64,000 bases of DNA from Clonostachys chloroleuca (taxonomy: Eukaryota; Ascomycota; Sordariomycetes; Hypocreales; Bionectriaceae). Position numbers and translations under genes: made by a program. This document shows, piece by piece, positions 49,301 through 62,320 of the stretch; position 1 is the first letter of the stretch, and the number at the start of each line of letters is the position of its first letter. The stretch is from NCBI GenBank assembly GCA_037952775.1, contig JBANAY010000001.1, positions 4,526,001 to 4,590,000 on the forward strand, read 5' to 3'. The notes under the pieces are model-generated. The model did not search any database and was not told where the DNA came from. It was given only the letters and a program-made list of their open reading frames with translations.

Positions 49301-52300
49301 TGTCGTCTACATTCTTGATAATGGCGCTGTAAAAATTTGGCTTGTTCAATACTGGGCCTTACGCTTCTCGAAAAAGGCATGTGATAGACACGGCTGCCCA
49401 TCAGTCCCCCCAGCTTAGAAACCAACATCTCGAACATCTGACGGGACTGTGGTTTGCCGACAATGACCCTCACCAGGTTGGAACCATTGGCAAGAGCAGC
49501 AGCGACTATTGGGACAATGACCGACGACTTGCCCTCTCCCATGTTCAGCTGCATGACAGCATTGTTTTTCTTGTCGATATTGGGGGGTTTCCATTATTTC
49601 TGCAATCTCCTGTTGGGCCTTGCGAATCCTCAGATTGCCTTCTACTTCTAGTAGCAATGAATCTGGATATTCAAGAGAGTTCCATGTTCTTTGTCCGAGA
49701 TTCGCTAACTCCTTGATGAGATCTGTCTCATTTCCGCGGAGCTGAAGTAACCTTTCAGCACCTTGAAGCTGTGAGAGACAACACCCAAATATTGTAACAA
49801 TCTCTTTCCAATTCTCCGATAGATTTTTCCATTTCTGTCTGTTCAGTTGATCAAGAAGATCCCTGGGTGATACGCAAGGCCATGTTACCGCGCCTTCAGC
49901 TACGCGCATGGAAGATATATGGGAGACTGACCACGACAGAGATTTCTTTATCTGTTCCAATAGCCTGTTGTACTGCGTCAGGCAGCTTTGGTAATATTCA
50001 GAAAGAGCCTGCTGCTCTCTGCCATTGACAGTAAGACAAGACTTCCCTATACTCTGGCCTAATTGATGAATACTTTCAGCCAGCTGCTCGACGTAGCGGC
50101 CCTCTTGGGGCAATTTAGCCAATTTGGCAACCTGGCTCCCTAAGGCCGATACCAGACACGCTTCATTGGATGATTCGGTCTGAGTAACAATCTTGGGTGG
50201 CTCAACCACAAAATCTCTTCCAGAAATCTCCAATGTGTTTGTAAGAGCAAAAAGGTCATTGATCTGAATATATCGGTGAACGTTTCGCGCCGCTGGCAGA
50301 GAGAGTGGCTTCGGATCAACGGGTCCAACAATGATCGGGCTCAGAGTGATGCAGCGCAGTTTGGCACACGCTTGTTCTAATGATTGAAGGAACAAGAGAT
50401 TGTTATGCCAACTTTCACCTCTCGTTCGGATCTGATGCATGGCTTCGTGGAAGCTGAGATAGGTCCAACCTGCGGCGGCATTCGCCGGATCTGAGATCGT
50501 GCGAGGCCATAGTTGGCGGACATGCGTTTCCAAGCTGTATACAAATTCATTCTGCTGGTCCTTGAAAAGATACTCCACTCTCTGGAACGCGTCCCTTCGG
50601 GATTCTCCAGGACGTTGTTGCATTCGGTCCCACATAATGCTATTTTCAAAATCGATAAAATGCCTTTCAATGCACTTTCTTAACCACACAAAATCAACTT
50701 GATGTCCTTCACCTAGATTCAAGCAGCCATCCTGTGGAAAGGCTATCAGTCGGTACTGGGGGTAAAACATGAGCCCGAGTAATACGCTCAGCGTAGATTC
50801 GTCAATATCCGTCGCAAAAGCGACCGAGACCATCCATGAAAACAGTACGAAGTGGTCATTGGGGTGCCTTGCCTCGAAAGCCTTTGTATCCCTCCCCATG
50901 CTTCTCGGAGATGAGGCCATACGTTCCCAACCCACTTGGAATTGAATGATAGTTTTGGAACCCCGGCTTGCTTAGGATTGATAATCGGAAGACCACTGAG
51001 CTTTGCATATATTTTTCTTGCCGCATCCTGTGAGATTTGAAAGGGAAGTTTAACAGGACTCTCACTGAAGATAGCGGCTACTTTCGATACTCGATTCGCA
51101 CGTTTGGAGCCTTGATCTCTATCCCTAGCCCCCTTGTATGGAGCATCTTTGGTAATCATATGCCACTCAGCTCCAAATCCAGCTTTGTAAAAGGAAGCGG
51201 ACCTGATAGCTTCGCGATCCTCCAGGTCATGATGAGGCCAATCCATTGGTGAAGGATTGATAGAGTCCTTGTAGAGGAAGGATGTTTCTGAAGCTTGCTT
51301 GAATAAGGCGCGGACCAATCTGCTAAAGTCTAAATGTTGCGAAAATGGGCTTAGCCCTCGAGAATCCCAATCGACCACCTGCATGACTTTGAGAGCCGCC
51401 GGGTAGAAGTTACGGGCAGGAGATAATGCGGCAATTCTCTCAAGAATCTCTATTTCTGCCTTTGAGAGAGAAGCGAATGAACGGACGCCAGCTGATCGCA
51501 AGATTGTTAAGGCCTCCTCAGTACCGGTATGGAGAGTGAACGGGTCCTCAATGAGACCAGATGTCAGGGCATGAACTTCCGCAAGGAATAGCTTACTCTC
51601 TAGACTTCCATTTCCAGTCAGACGATGGAGATGATGATTGAGTTGGTATGATTGTACCCTTGTAGCAGAGTAGTCTAAATAGACAATTACATGATTGTCA
51701 AGAGGCGATCTTGAATAATCGGGTTGGCAATCTGGAATGAGCACCAACCGGTTTCGGTTGTCCCCAACCTTGACCAAAACCAGCTTGTTGGCAAGTTCAA
51801 TGAGCGTCCCGATGGCTTGTTGGAGATCAACCCGCATCCCTCTGTATTGGCGGGACATAATATCTTCTGATCCCTCATTTATGTAAAATCCGAGTTGAAG
51901 CCTGGGAATCTCGATCATAAGAGAACCTGCGGCCTTATCGTAAAAGATGTGCAAAGCAGGCCGCTTCTCAAGAGGCCAAAATACCTCATGCAGCCGATTT
52001 GCAGTTCCCGAGAACGGGCCAACGAGACAAGTATCAGACTTCTGAAGAACCCACAAGGATTCCTGCTTCCGCAGCATCCATGATGATTCGTCTGAAGTCC
52101 AGGGCTGGCTGTGTGGTCGAAATTCAACAACACCCTGTGCGATATTGTACCAGTGGACATGTTGATCAGAGAAGTGTTTGGGAAACTGTTGCTCAAATAA
52201 GCGAGATGGGACGAGCTCCCATGAAGTCTCTTGTTTGCAAGCGCGCACACTAAGATGATCGCGTTGAGAGTCATAGTTTAGATGAATCTGATACCCTTGG

Positions 52301-55300
52301 ATGCTGCATCGAGTTGAATATTTCATACCCGCTTCGGCACTTGGCATCACGTCCACTGACGAGCGTCCGAACAAAATAGTATAATCCTTGTGGGCTTCGT
52401 ACTTCGCAGGGAGTCGGCCCAACGGAAGGCCTTTGACGAGTAATTCAGCTGTGATCACATTGTAGTGAACTGGAACCTTCACTGTGCCATCTTGGTTCGA
52501 GGTAGTGGTCTTGAGCCAACATGACGCCTGTTCTATCCATTGGTCCCCACATGCGTCTATAAGATGGCCATATCTTCGCTATAGCAGAGTCAAGACCCTT
52601 ATTTTCTTGAGATGTAATTTGGCTCATCAAGATCCTCTTGGTGCGAAATAAAAGACGGCGGTATCTCAAAAGGAGGCAATCAAGAAACGATGTTTCGGAC
52701 TTTTTCACCTTATCCTCGTGTTTACCATAGCATTCTTGAATCGCAATACAACACTGAATAAATTGTGAGAGATCTTCAGAATCCTTTAGCGCCATTTCCA
52801 AATGGGGGGCGTCAATATCGTAGGATTGCGTACAGGCTAGGGCTGCTTGTAGAATACGTCTAGTCAAACTCTGTCGAGGAAGTGTATTTCGAGTTAAAGG
52901 GACTTGGTCGCGTAAGGTTTGTAGCCACTTGAAGCAGGTCTTGCGGCAAGAAGATAGAAACGAGAGACAAAGTTGGATGGAAGCACCTCTCGTGAGCGAA
53001 AGCAGCCGAGCGGTTACCATGATCAAAGTCGCGACTGCCGGAACTGATTCCCAGTTCTCCTTTAGTCTACTTAGCGATTGATCCATCTTGTTGACCAGCT
53101 GCCGGCCGAAAACTTCGTCTTCAAGTCCCACATGCGATGATCTCAAATCAGAATCAAAGGAGAAAGGGCCAGTTTGGTGGGATATTTGCAAAACGAAGAG
53201 TGCAGTCTCAACCTTACGCCAATCAACTGAAGGCATGGCCAATTGTCTGAGAATATTCTCCCAAAGAATCTTATGGCCTAAAGGTAGCGAACAGAGAGCC
53301 TTAAACTCATCTAATGAGAGGTGGTCGGGGCAGAGAAATTGACTTGCAATGACCTTGTTTGGCCCTAGTCCATCCGGGCTTATCCATGGTCGATGTAAGA
53401 AATCCTGCAGAGGGAAAGGAACGAGGAATGTGCAAGCCTTAGCAATGCGGATATCTGGGCCGAATCTCTGAAAAAAGATATCCTCCTCTTTGTCGAAATA
53501 GAGCCACTTCATCCCATTACTAAGACATACCTGATCTTCACAAGAGTCGCTGATTTTCTTCCCAGAACGGTGAGTGACAGCATTGGGCTTAGTTGTCGAT
53601 GATGGCATTACCCTTTGATCGAGATATGTCGAGTCCGGCGATCTGAATCTGGTAAGCGCCTGGTATGCGTCCAAGGGATGAGAATAAAGTGCATTGGAAG
53701 CACCCTGGTCGTGTAGAGGTCCGAGGACACTTTTGCGGAGGAAATATGTACCGTCGCGCCAATGCCGAAAACTGGAAGGGATATCGAGCTCAAATACGAT
53801 CGATTTGGCTTTCACAGCATCGCGAGGTAGAGGCCATTCGTCAATTTGAATTTGCATATTATCAGCTTGCTTGGCCAACCAACACTTCCTGCAAGAATCA
53901 GCATGTTGCCGGTATTGGTCACCATAGCGGTCAGTGACCATGATATCTTGGTGGTCCATAGTTTCAGCTTCCGCAATGAGGGCATCGTACTGTTTCTTCA
54001 GTTGCCTGAACTCGAGACGTTTTTCATGTTCCTTCTCTTTCGCTTCGGACTCGATGCGGTCCAGTAATTTCTGGTGATGGGAGGAGGAGTCATAGAACCG
54101 AGCAGCAAATGTTTCCTTCGTCCCAAACGTGGTGAAAATCGACGTCCGTTTGTGTACAGCCATTTGCCGTCTTTCATGTACGTGTCTCTCGATTGCAGAC
54201 AATCGTCTCATTTGGCTTCGGAAACGAAGCAAAAGCGAAGAGCAGATTTCCGTTGGCACCTCGGGATCATAATCTCGCAAGAGTGGATAGATGGCGACCG
54301 CTGACCTGTCACAAGCAACCCAAAGCTCCAGCAGTATTAGTAACATGATGGATTGGCCCTCCGGTTGAGACTTGTAAGCAGTACTGGCAATACAAAAGTA
54401 ATCCTCCATGGCGGAGTACAGTTGAGCACAGCTGCTTGGATCGTCGAGGTGGTTCTTGATCCAATCGGGTAGGCGCTGAGCTACCCAGTTTTCAATTACT
54501 ACAAGGTTGTAAATCTGATACGCCCCGGGCTCGGCTTGAAGCGGCGGTGGAATGATATCTAATGACACACGCATTATGTTGGAAGATGGAATAAATGTGT
54601 CGGGTTCCATATTGGTTGCACGTTGCTGAAGTTGGGAAATGAAATTGTCAAGCTTAGGAAGCGAGAGTTTGCATTCCTGATCGAGAGAGGAGGGGAAAAT
54701 ATTAGCAGTCTCGAGACGCCTGAGGTCCTGTCGCATAACATCTCGCCACCTCTCTTTCAATTTTGCGGTGCCATCCCTTATGATGGCATACACTGGCGTC
54801 ATCCACGGTTCAGCTTCTTTGATTCCAAGCTTTCGAAGGCGGCGAGTTATCTTAGCGTTCATGGCATAAATATCATCATTGGGACGATCTGCCTCCAATG
54901 AGAGCTTCAAGAGTCGTGCCATGAAGTACACCATAAACCTTTTGTAAAGGCAATCATTGAGTGGAGGTGTTGCTGACTGATCGGTGAGGGTCAGCTGTAG
55001 GACGACTCTCATCAACAGCCACACCGGCGAGCGCCTCCAGGGCAACTTGTTGCCGAACTCATATCTAACTTCTTCACGTGTGTTCTTTCAAATTATACGT
55101 GTGCGGCGCAATTCGCCGAAGGGTCGCAAAGCAGCCATCAATAGCTGGGTGACAATGTGTGGCTTAGTTGTGTCACGATCCTCAGCTTGGACCTCGTTTG
55201 CCTTCACGATTGTGGGTTGCATCTCTGGCACAGACATTGCGCTCATGTCTGCGATCAAAGCGGAAATGGAACTAAGAAACCCCTCTCGGTCTAGCACATC

Positions 55301-55824
55301 CCGCGGTAAAGACACCGTGGCGGCGGGAAAGTCTCTTCGGAGGCGACCATTATTGGTGAAGACGGATTGATTTTCCGGAGAAAGCTCAAAAGTTTCGAAA
55401 AAGAGATGCTCTTCACTCGAGTAAATAATGATGCCAGCATTTTGGCGTCCAATGTAGAGCGGAACCAAAAACTCTACAGAGCGTTTGGGTTAGCTAGAAG
55501 GCAATCGACGCTGACGGCGGAAACCAACTCACCTTGGCTTCTGAGCTTCTTGAGTGCTGCCATGAGATCACCGGCTGAAATCATCCAGGTGACAGGGTTC
55601 AAGCTCCTGTACCTGATGAGGGCCTGAGTTGCCAATCTAATAGAGGCCAGTTCAGACTCTGGCCACCCAAAATCGCCAAAGTCTCTCAGGGCATTGTCCA
55701 AGGCAAGAGTGAGCGAATTTTCCCACTCGTTCTGTCTCTCGTCATTGCTTCCCGGAAGCTTTGGGGGCAGGAAAACATGGTGGAGGATGTTTTCCAACCA
55801 AGAGTTGTCAGGACGAGTGGCCAT
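46323..55824 (-). pseudogene. DUF3638/DUF3645 giant protein (ubiquitinyl-hydrolase-like), several frame breaks
   Basis: A gene for about 3,070 residues of the fungal DUF6606-DUF3638-DUF3645 family, usually annotated as ubiquitinyl hydrolase, function unproven. The start at 55824 (MATRPDNSWLENILHHVFLP) is family-like. Introns at 55474-55532 and 47615-47687 are normal. The N-terminal DUF6606 part is followed by VHYNVITAELLVKGLPLGRLP, a Walker-A-like GEGKSSVIVP near 49530 and a FGxGQSVVF-like block near the end. Breaks: an in-frame TGA at 55088-55090 within a conserved TREE segment; a frameshift near 52550-52580; one near 50861-50864 in G4; one near 49582-49587 in G6. Between these the reading remains family-like throughout. 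It is called a pseudogene because of four breaks, but homopolymer errors could account for two of them. A last exon below 46323 is possible. Confidence 0.82.
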
Positions 55825-58089
55825 TTCGACCGGGCGCCGTGAGAGAGCTCACGACAGCGAACAGCCAGTGGGTGGAAGATGGATCGAGAAATCAATATAA
55901 TGTTTGGATGAAGAGACGAAAGAGGCGAAGACAAGGACGAAGGGGGTGAATCAAGGATAATGAAGGGACAAAGAAAGCGAAAAGAAGGTAGGGCCAAAAG
56001 GGCGTGGCTGAAAGAAAAAGAAAAGAAAAAAAGAGTGAGATGTGAGGTGCGAAGAAAGCTGAGTTCGCGTACCTAGGTAGGAGGTAGAAACGGCAAAGCT
56101 GAGTGACGTCGGTTGCGTGGAAACTCTGGCGCGTGCAGCCTCAAAACAAAACACAAGCAGGAACCACGGCGCAAGTCACTGCAGGTAGGATTGTGCCTGT
56201 CTTCTCCAGCTATAATCTATCTCGAGGTACTCGACTCGCTAGTCTACAGCTGTGTGCGAGCTCCAGCCTGTACCGTAACTCCCTGCCCTGACCCTTCGCA
56301 CCTTCTCGAGCGGTGGGTGTGGTCAAGTGGATGCCCCAGGCAGAAAGAAAAACATCAGATCCTTTTGTTGATGGTTACGTGTGACTCTCTGTCGCGCCAG
56401 GGAAGTGGTCATCAACAAGACGGCCTTCCTCAAGCTCTCCGCCCCATCACCGCCTGCAGTCTCCACATTCACGTTGACGTTTGCTTTAAGTTTCAAACCC
56501 TTGATCCTCATCGGAGGGCGGCTCTACCCACCCTCGACGCCATCAACACCACGCTTTTCTGCCGCTTTCTGTCTGCACTCAACGGAAACCGCCAAACCGT
56601 TGATACCATGCCGTAGTAGGGTTTGAGGTCAGTCGGCCACATTACCGAACGACAAGGGGAACAAACACCGGTGCTCCGCGGGTCTCTGTTCAACTCCTCC
56701 TTCGGTGACTTTACGACCGATGCCGTCAACGCCAGTGGCGCAGTCAGCAAACACCCCTCCCAGATGAAGCACAAAGACCAGCTAGACTCTGCCCCAGTCA
56801 GCGGGGGTCGGAGGAGGCAAAGCATACGCACTGATTCTCTTTGTATTTCAAACTTCCCTTTGCCCTTCGGAAACGCTCGCAATACCGGATCTGCCTAGGT
56901 TACCGCCAGTCCAGAGACGTTAGGCCCAAGAGTGATGCATCGGGGGCCGACTAGATTCGGTACCCCATAGACTAACAGCAGATCTTAGCTTCTTCTCAAC
57001 CACGCAAGAGAAAGAGAATAAAGTTCAACAACAATAGAAGCTACCAGAGCCCGACAACTCAACACAATAAATACGAAATTTTCCAACCACAGCATTCGCC
57101 TACAGGATATAGCCCCCAGCGCTTGATGCCGAAACCAACACCGATCCGATAAGACGACCCAAAAGACCCGAGAACGACGAATAGACCCATGCATAGGCAG
57201 AAATAGCGTTGTTCATCGACTCGTAAGTTATGGATTCGGCGGTGAGAAGATATTCCGGGGTGGCAAATATCGAACTGCGTGGGACGGATGCGTGCACTAG
57301 CCAATATCGCAAGAAGCCGTCTCGGTCTCCAAGTACCCGAGTCAAATGCGTGAATGGACAAAGAGGGGAATTACACAACTTAAGGGGCCATATGAGTAAT
57401 CCACCGCGGTAATAGATCAGGACTGCACTTGGGAGTCCATTGGTTTATTCTGATTCGACGAGATCGGGTGTGAGAGTTCGAGTATAAAGTTAAAAACAAC
57501 AATGAAAGATGCCAGACCCGACATCTCAAGACAATGAATAGATTAGACGACATCAACGGACATAGGGTCACCGGGGGTGAATCTGAAGCCGAAAGTCTTG
57601 GCTGCGTAGCCGCCGAAACTATAGAGGGGGAAAGACATCATCATGGAAGAGAATTGTCTAAGCTTGCCATCGACATCTACGAGCCATGCTCCAGATCTTG
57701 TGATCTGCTTACCACATCACAAAGTGACAAAATGCGACATCTCCGGGCTCAACACTCGATTAGGATATTCGGGCCAGGGTCGTCATTTTCCATTTTGAGT
57801 AAAGGGCGAACAAGGTGGAGAGACTAGGTGAATTAACCAGCTTGTTGTCAGCACGGCAGCGAATTTTGGCGGAGATAGGAAACTTGTAGGTCCGGAAACA
57901 TCGAGGGCATGAATGTATTACTCACGCTGATCCTCCACCGCCAACCTCAAACCCCGGCTGCCGGGGAACAGCTTTGACAAGGGTCGGAGGGCTCACACTA
58001 TAAAGGATTCGAGAAGAACTTTGGATGTCTGTCAGATGTTTCCTGCATTCAGCCGAAAGGAAGCACATATCGATATCTCGCAATCAACC
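55825..58089. other. Intergenic region, about 2.3 kb
   Basis: Between two divergent starts. Purine-rich runs (AGAAAAAG) lie near 55960-56040 in the probable leader of the giant gene. A TATAAA is near 57999. No gene is supported. Confidence 0.45.
57999..58004 (+). promoter_or_regulatory. TATA box of the SMP-30-like gene
   Basis: TATAAA lies about 90 bp before the preferred ATG at 58090. This supports 58090 over an in-frame upstream start at 58021, which would leave almost no leader. Confidence 0.45.
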
Positions 58090-59064
58090 ATGCCGTCTCT
58101 CGCCCCCTTCGTCCCGTCAATTCTGCTCCTCGGAGCCGCACATCTGACTGGCGCAGTGCAAGTGCGACAACTCTACCAGTTCCCCGAAGCGACCTTCATC
58201 GAGAATATCGCTGTTCGCTCCAACGGCCATCTACTCCTCAACACCTTCGCTAACGCCAGCACCTACACGCTGGACCCCAGCGCCGAGAACCCCAAGGCTG
58301 AGTTGATCGCCCAGGTGCCCGGCATCACCGGGCTCACGGGAATCGCCCAAGTCGCTCACGATGTCTTCGCCGTTACTGGCGGTATCAGTGACATTGCCAA
58401 CTATGCCTGGGAGGCTGGAACCGCCCAGACCGCCATCATAAACTTCAAGAAGTGTGAGAAGAATGGCAAGCCCACCGTGAAGACCGTAGCTAAAGGTGGC
58501 AACACGACCATGCTGAACGGCATGACCGCTCTACCCAAGCATCAGCACATCGTGCTCCACGCTGGGTCAAAGGAAGGCAACATCTTCCGCACCAACACGG
58601 CAACGGGCGCCTTCGACATCGCCTTCCAAGACGAGAAACTGGGAATCTCCGCCGGCGCACCTGTCCCGCTCGGCATCAACGGGCTGCATGTCCATGGCGA
58701 CTATCTGTACTTCACCAACTCGGCCCAGCAGTTCTTCGGAAGGGTCAAAATTACGGACAAGGGGGACCGGGCTGGCGATATCGAGGAGATTGCGCGTGTC
58801 GAGACCGTGCCAGGAGGCGCCGCTTACGACGACTTTTCTCTGGCCCGCGACGGGACGGCTTATATCGGCCTGCACCCGCACTTCCTCGTCAAAGTTGCCC
58901 CTGATGGAAAGCAAACCGTGCTTGTTGATGATTCCGGGGATATTGTGCTTGCGGGACCGACCTCCACTGCCCTCAGCAAGGATGAGAAGACGGTGTATGT
59001 TGTAACTGGAGGCACAACCGAGGCTACCGGGGGCAGGGGACAGGTTGTGGCTGTCACGCTGTAA
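58090..59064 (+). CDS. Secreted SMP-30/gluconolactonase-like beta-propeller protein
   Basis: 324 residues, one exon, starting MPSLAPFVPSILLLGAAHLTG, a signal peptide; an upstream in-frame Met at 58021 would put 23 hydrophilic residues before it and is less likely. The mature part shows the repeated strands of a six-bladed beta-propeller of the SMP-30/gluconolaconase/LRE type: ENIAVRSNGHLLLNTF, GLTGIAQVAHDVFAVTGG, INGLHVHGDYLYFTNS and DDFSLARDGTAYIGLH. The acidic and Asn residues that bind the metal in true SMP-30 enzymes (e.g. NGLHV) are partly kept. Many fungal relatives are extracellular and uncharacterised. The reaction could be lactone hydrolysis, but this is inferred. Confidence 0.85.
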   Translation: MPSLAPFVPSILLLGAAHLTGAVQVRQLYQFPEATFIENIAVRSNGHLLLNTFANASTYTLDPSAENPKAELIAQVPGITGLTGIAQVAHDVFAVTGGISDIANYAWEAGTAQTAIINFKKCEKNGKPTVKTVAKGGNTTMLNGMTALPKHQHIVLHAGSKEGNIFRTNTATGAFDIAFQDEKLGISAGAPVPLGINGLHVHGDYLYFTNSAQQFFGRVKITDKGDRAGDIEEIARVETVPGGAAYDDFSLARDGTAYIGLHPHFLVKVAPDGKQTVLVDDSGDIVLAGPTSTALSKDEKTVYVVTGGTTEATGGRGQVVAVTL

Positions 59065-59260
59065 TTGAGCAGTCTCAAAGTCAGAGCAAGCCACAGAGAC
59101 GTAAGTAGATCATACAGTGAAACTCATAGAATCATTAGTTTGTCAATAATTGAATCTACTCCATGACTCTCACCCTTAACAACCATGTAATTCGTTCTTG
59201 AGCCACTGCATTGAGAAAATATTCGTATTCTTATTATAATTATCTCTCGTGTATGTATGC

Positions 59261-62200
59261 TCACTTCGCCTCAAATGCAGGAAAGTACCGAACCACGCCT
59301 AAGTCAAGTGTTGCAACGCTCACAGGTTTTACATAGTACTCATGGGCCCCGGCGCCGTCCGCAGCCGCTCGATCAGCCGGGCTGTCCTGGCCCGTGACGA
59401 TAAACACGGTCGACTCGGCCCACTGCTTCTCCTTCTCCAGCTGGCGGATCGTCTGGGTCGCCTCGATGCCATCACACACTGGCATCTGGAGGTCCATGAA
59501 GATGAGTTCGATTGGGCTGACCTTGCCCTCGGCAGCGTCGACCTGGTGTTTGGAGTAGGCCTCGACCGCTTCTCTTCCGTCTTTTGCGCAGATGTAGGGG
59601 AGACCTCGTTTGGTGCAGTACATCTGCATGATGCGCAGATTGATGGCGTTGTCGTCCACCAGCAGCGTCGTGGGTTTGGGGGCTCTCGTCGGGGAAATTA
59701 GGATGCTTCCCAGATCAGCCTCCCTTGTTTCTGCTATGGGAATCGGGCTCGGCAGGACCTCTGGTGCTGCGGGTTTCGCTGGCTCTGGTTCGGGTGCTGC
59801 TGGTTCAGCTGATTCTGGGATCGGGATTTCTGAGGGCTTCGGGTGTGCAGGGAGTTCCTTTTCGACCAGGTCTTCCTCCAACTGGGGCTGGTTGGGTGGC
59901 GGAGCGTTGGTCTGAGGCGGATCCTTTGGTAAATTTTCGAGTTTTTCCAATCTTCTGTTGATTTCTTCGATCGCTGAATGCATCTTTGACGTTAAAAATG
60001 GACCTGTGAGAAATAGGATGTCGTTGGAAGCTTGCTCAAAGTAGGATTCCTTCTCTGTGGTTGGAATTAAACAAACCCCAACCTTACCAGGCAGAATCTG
60101 TGGTTTGTCACCGTGTTTCACGTCGGCGAAATAATCAAGGAGAGTCACACAGCAATCTTCTTTCTGGTTTGACTGGGTAAATCCATTCCGAGTGAGAAAA
60201 AAGGAGAAACAGTTGTGCAGTGAAAGTTCCTCGGAGGATGGTTCCTTAGCATAAAATTGGAAAGAAAAGCTCTGCAGCTTTAGTGGTGGGGGTGATATTT
60301 CTGGTTGCGAAAACTCGACTTTGCGAAATGTCGCTCGAAAGAGTGAGCCACGGTCAATGCTGGATGATTCCAAAGTGATGGAGCCATGCAGAAGCGTCGC
60401 GAACTTGGAAGCCAGTGTCAAGCCTAAACCTGCGCCGCCAGAGTGCGTGTCAACCTTTTCGTAAGGCTCAAATATCCGTTGGTAGTCATCGGGACTGATG
60501 CCTCTACCATTATCTTCGATGTCGACAACGAGTTCCTTCGCATCAGTGTGGGCCGTTATTTTTACCTTGATCATCCCATCCTGCGTGTTCTGGATGGCGT
60601 TGATGACTAGCGGCAGTAGGCAATCTCGGAGAAGGCCGATGTCGACCTTGAAAGGAACATCATTGGTCGATTCGAAAAAGATCGACGATCTATAGCGCGG
60701 ATCCTCAACCAGCATCTTATGAATCTCATCTCCCAGCTCCGTCTCAAGGTCATGCACGGTATGCACGGAATAGCAACGATCAGCCATGGCAATGTCGGCC
60801 CATCTGTTCAAAGTAATCATGCTATTCACTATTGAGATGAGATCTCTTCCAGCGATTTTAATGGTGTCCAGGTACAAGGATGGCTCAGCAGCCCGGCTTT
60901 TCTCTTCAGCGTCGGACGGTGGAGGCGTGGTTCCACTGGGGAGCTTGGGCTTCAACACCTCGGCTAGCAATTCGACGGACCCGAGAATTCCGTGGATCGG
61001 TGTTCGGAGTTGATGCGAGAACCCACGAAGAAACTTCTCCTTGGCAACCAAAGCCTCTTCCAACAAGAGTTTGTGCCAGAGTTGCGAAATCATGGTGGCG
61101 CAGAGCTGAACAAACCACAAGTCGATGTCGTCAAATATGAGTCGGAAGTCGCGGGATGAGATGACCAAAAAGGAAGGCCCAGATATACTCTCGCATGGCG
61201 AAGTGAGGATACGCACCACCTGCGTCGATGGGGGTTCACGTTGGTTAGATTTGGCGATGAAGTCGTCGATGTAGTCGATATCCTCCCACAAGCCGTTCTC
61301 AAAGTCAGACAACGGGACAGACCCTTGTCCTTCGATGTCGATCTGGGCATCGCGGGAAGGCTGGAGGGTAATGGTGGCCTCGGGGTAGATAGCCTCAAGT
61401 ATTTTGAAGACGGGCTCTTGAGAACTGGTTTCATCGACCTCCTTCTGCGCGACGGCAGCCAACTCCCACATTCGACGTCGGTCTTTTTGGCGCCTTGCTC
61501 TCGCACACTGCACGATATCAGCGGATACCCAGTCAGCGAGTCGGACGAGAGTCTGCTGCTGTATCTTTGTTAGAGGTTCCTGGCTCGTGCCTGACGCAAC
61601 GCAAAGGGATCCAAGTCCGACACAGTCGCCGTCGCTACTTTGCAAACGGAGGGGAGCACCAGCATATGCCTGAAGCCCGCCAGATTCCGCATAGGGCGAT
61701 TTTTGATACCTCCAATCCTCTAGCATGTTCGGCAATAGGAAGATGCTCTATGAAGGTGATCAGCAAGATGTGGAAACACACACGAGAGAGGAATGAGATG
61801 GAAGTCATACGCCCGGTGGTTGCGTCACAGTGTGCGCACAGAGGGTTTCGCCTCGTGGAAGAACGGAGACGGGGACGCCCACGGTAGCGATGCGGATGTA
61901 GAAGTTGATATCGAGGATTCCGACGATGGCGAACTCCCAACCCGTCGACTCTTGGGCAAGCTGAACCTTCTCCTGCAGGCCAGCGCGGAATTCAGGCTCG
62001 TCGAGGATGCCCCGGGTGTAGTACCAGAGCATCGACAGCCTGAGTCTCTCATTCCGGGCAAGGAAAGCCCGCAAGTAGGGCTCCGTTACGTATGGCGGTT
62101 TATCTGGGATAGACGAGGGCGCAAACGGGGCCGATTTGGGGGGGTAGAGAGTCTCCCCGGAGGCGAGAGGCCACGGGTCGATGGGCTTGTCGAAGTTACG

Positions 62201-62320
62201 AGGGTCGTAGATGGGCCCCACGGTCTGTTCCCGAGCTGGAAGCGGTTCATGTTGAGAGGACAGGACAGCGGCGTCGGCGCGGGGGAAGAAGGACACGCCT
62301 GGCCTCCGTGTCGAAGTCAT
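59261..62320 (-). CDS. Hybrid histidine kinase with GAF domain
   Basis: 998 residues from two exons, 61811-62320 and 59261-61747 (intron 63 nt). The start MTSTRRPGVSFF at 62320 is preferred; the frame is open further upstream to 62560, but that part looks like a leader. A GAF domain spans about 120-250, split by the intron. The H box SHQLRTP has the phosphorylated His near 415, then the N box NAIQN, G1 box DNGRG (about 583) and G2 box GAGLGLT. A long Pro/Ala/Glu-rich linker leads to a receiver with DDN, the acceptor Asp in FMDLQMP (about 921) and the conserved Lys in YYVKPV. It should autophosphorylate and pass phosphate to an HPt protein. No membrane helix, so cytosolic. The ligand of the GAF domain is unknown. 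Confidence 0.93.
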
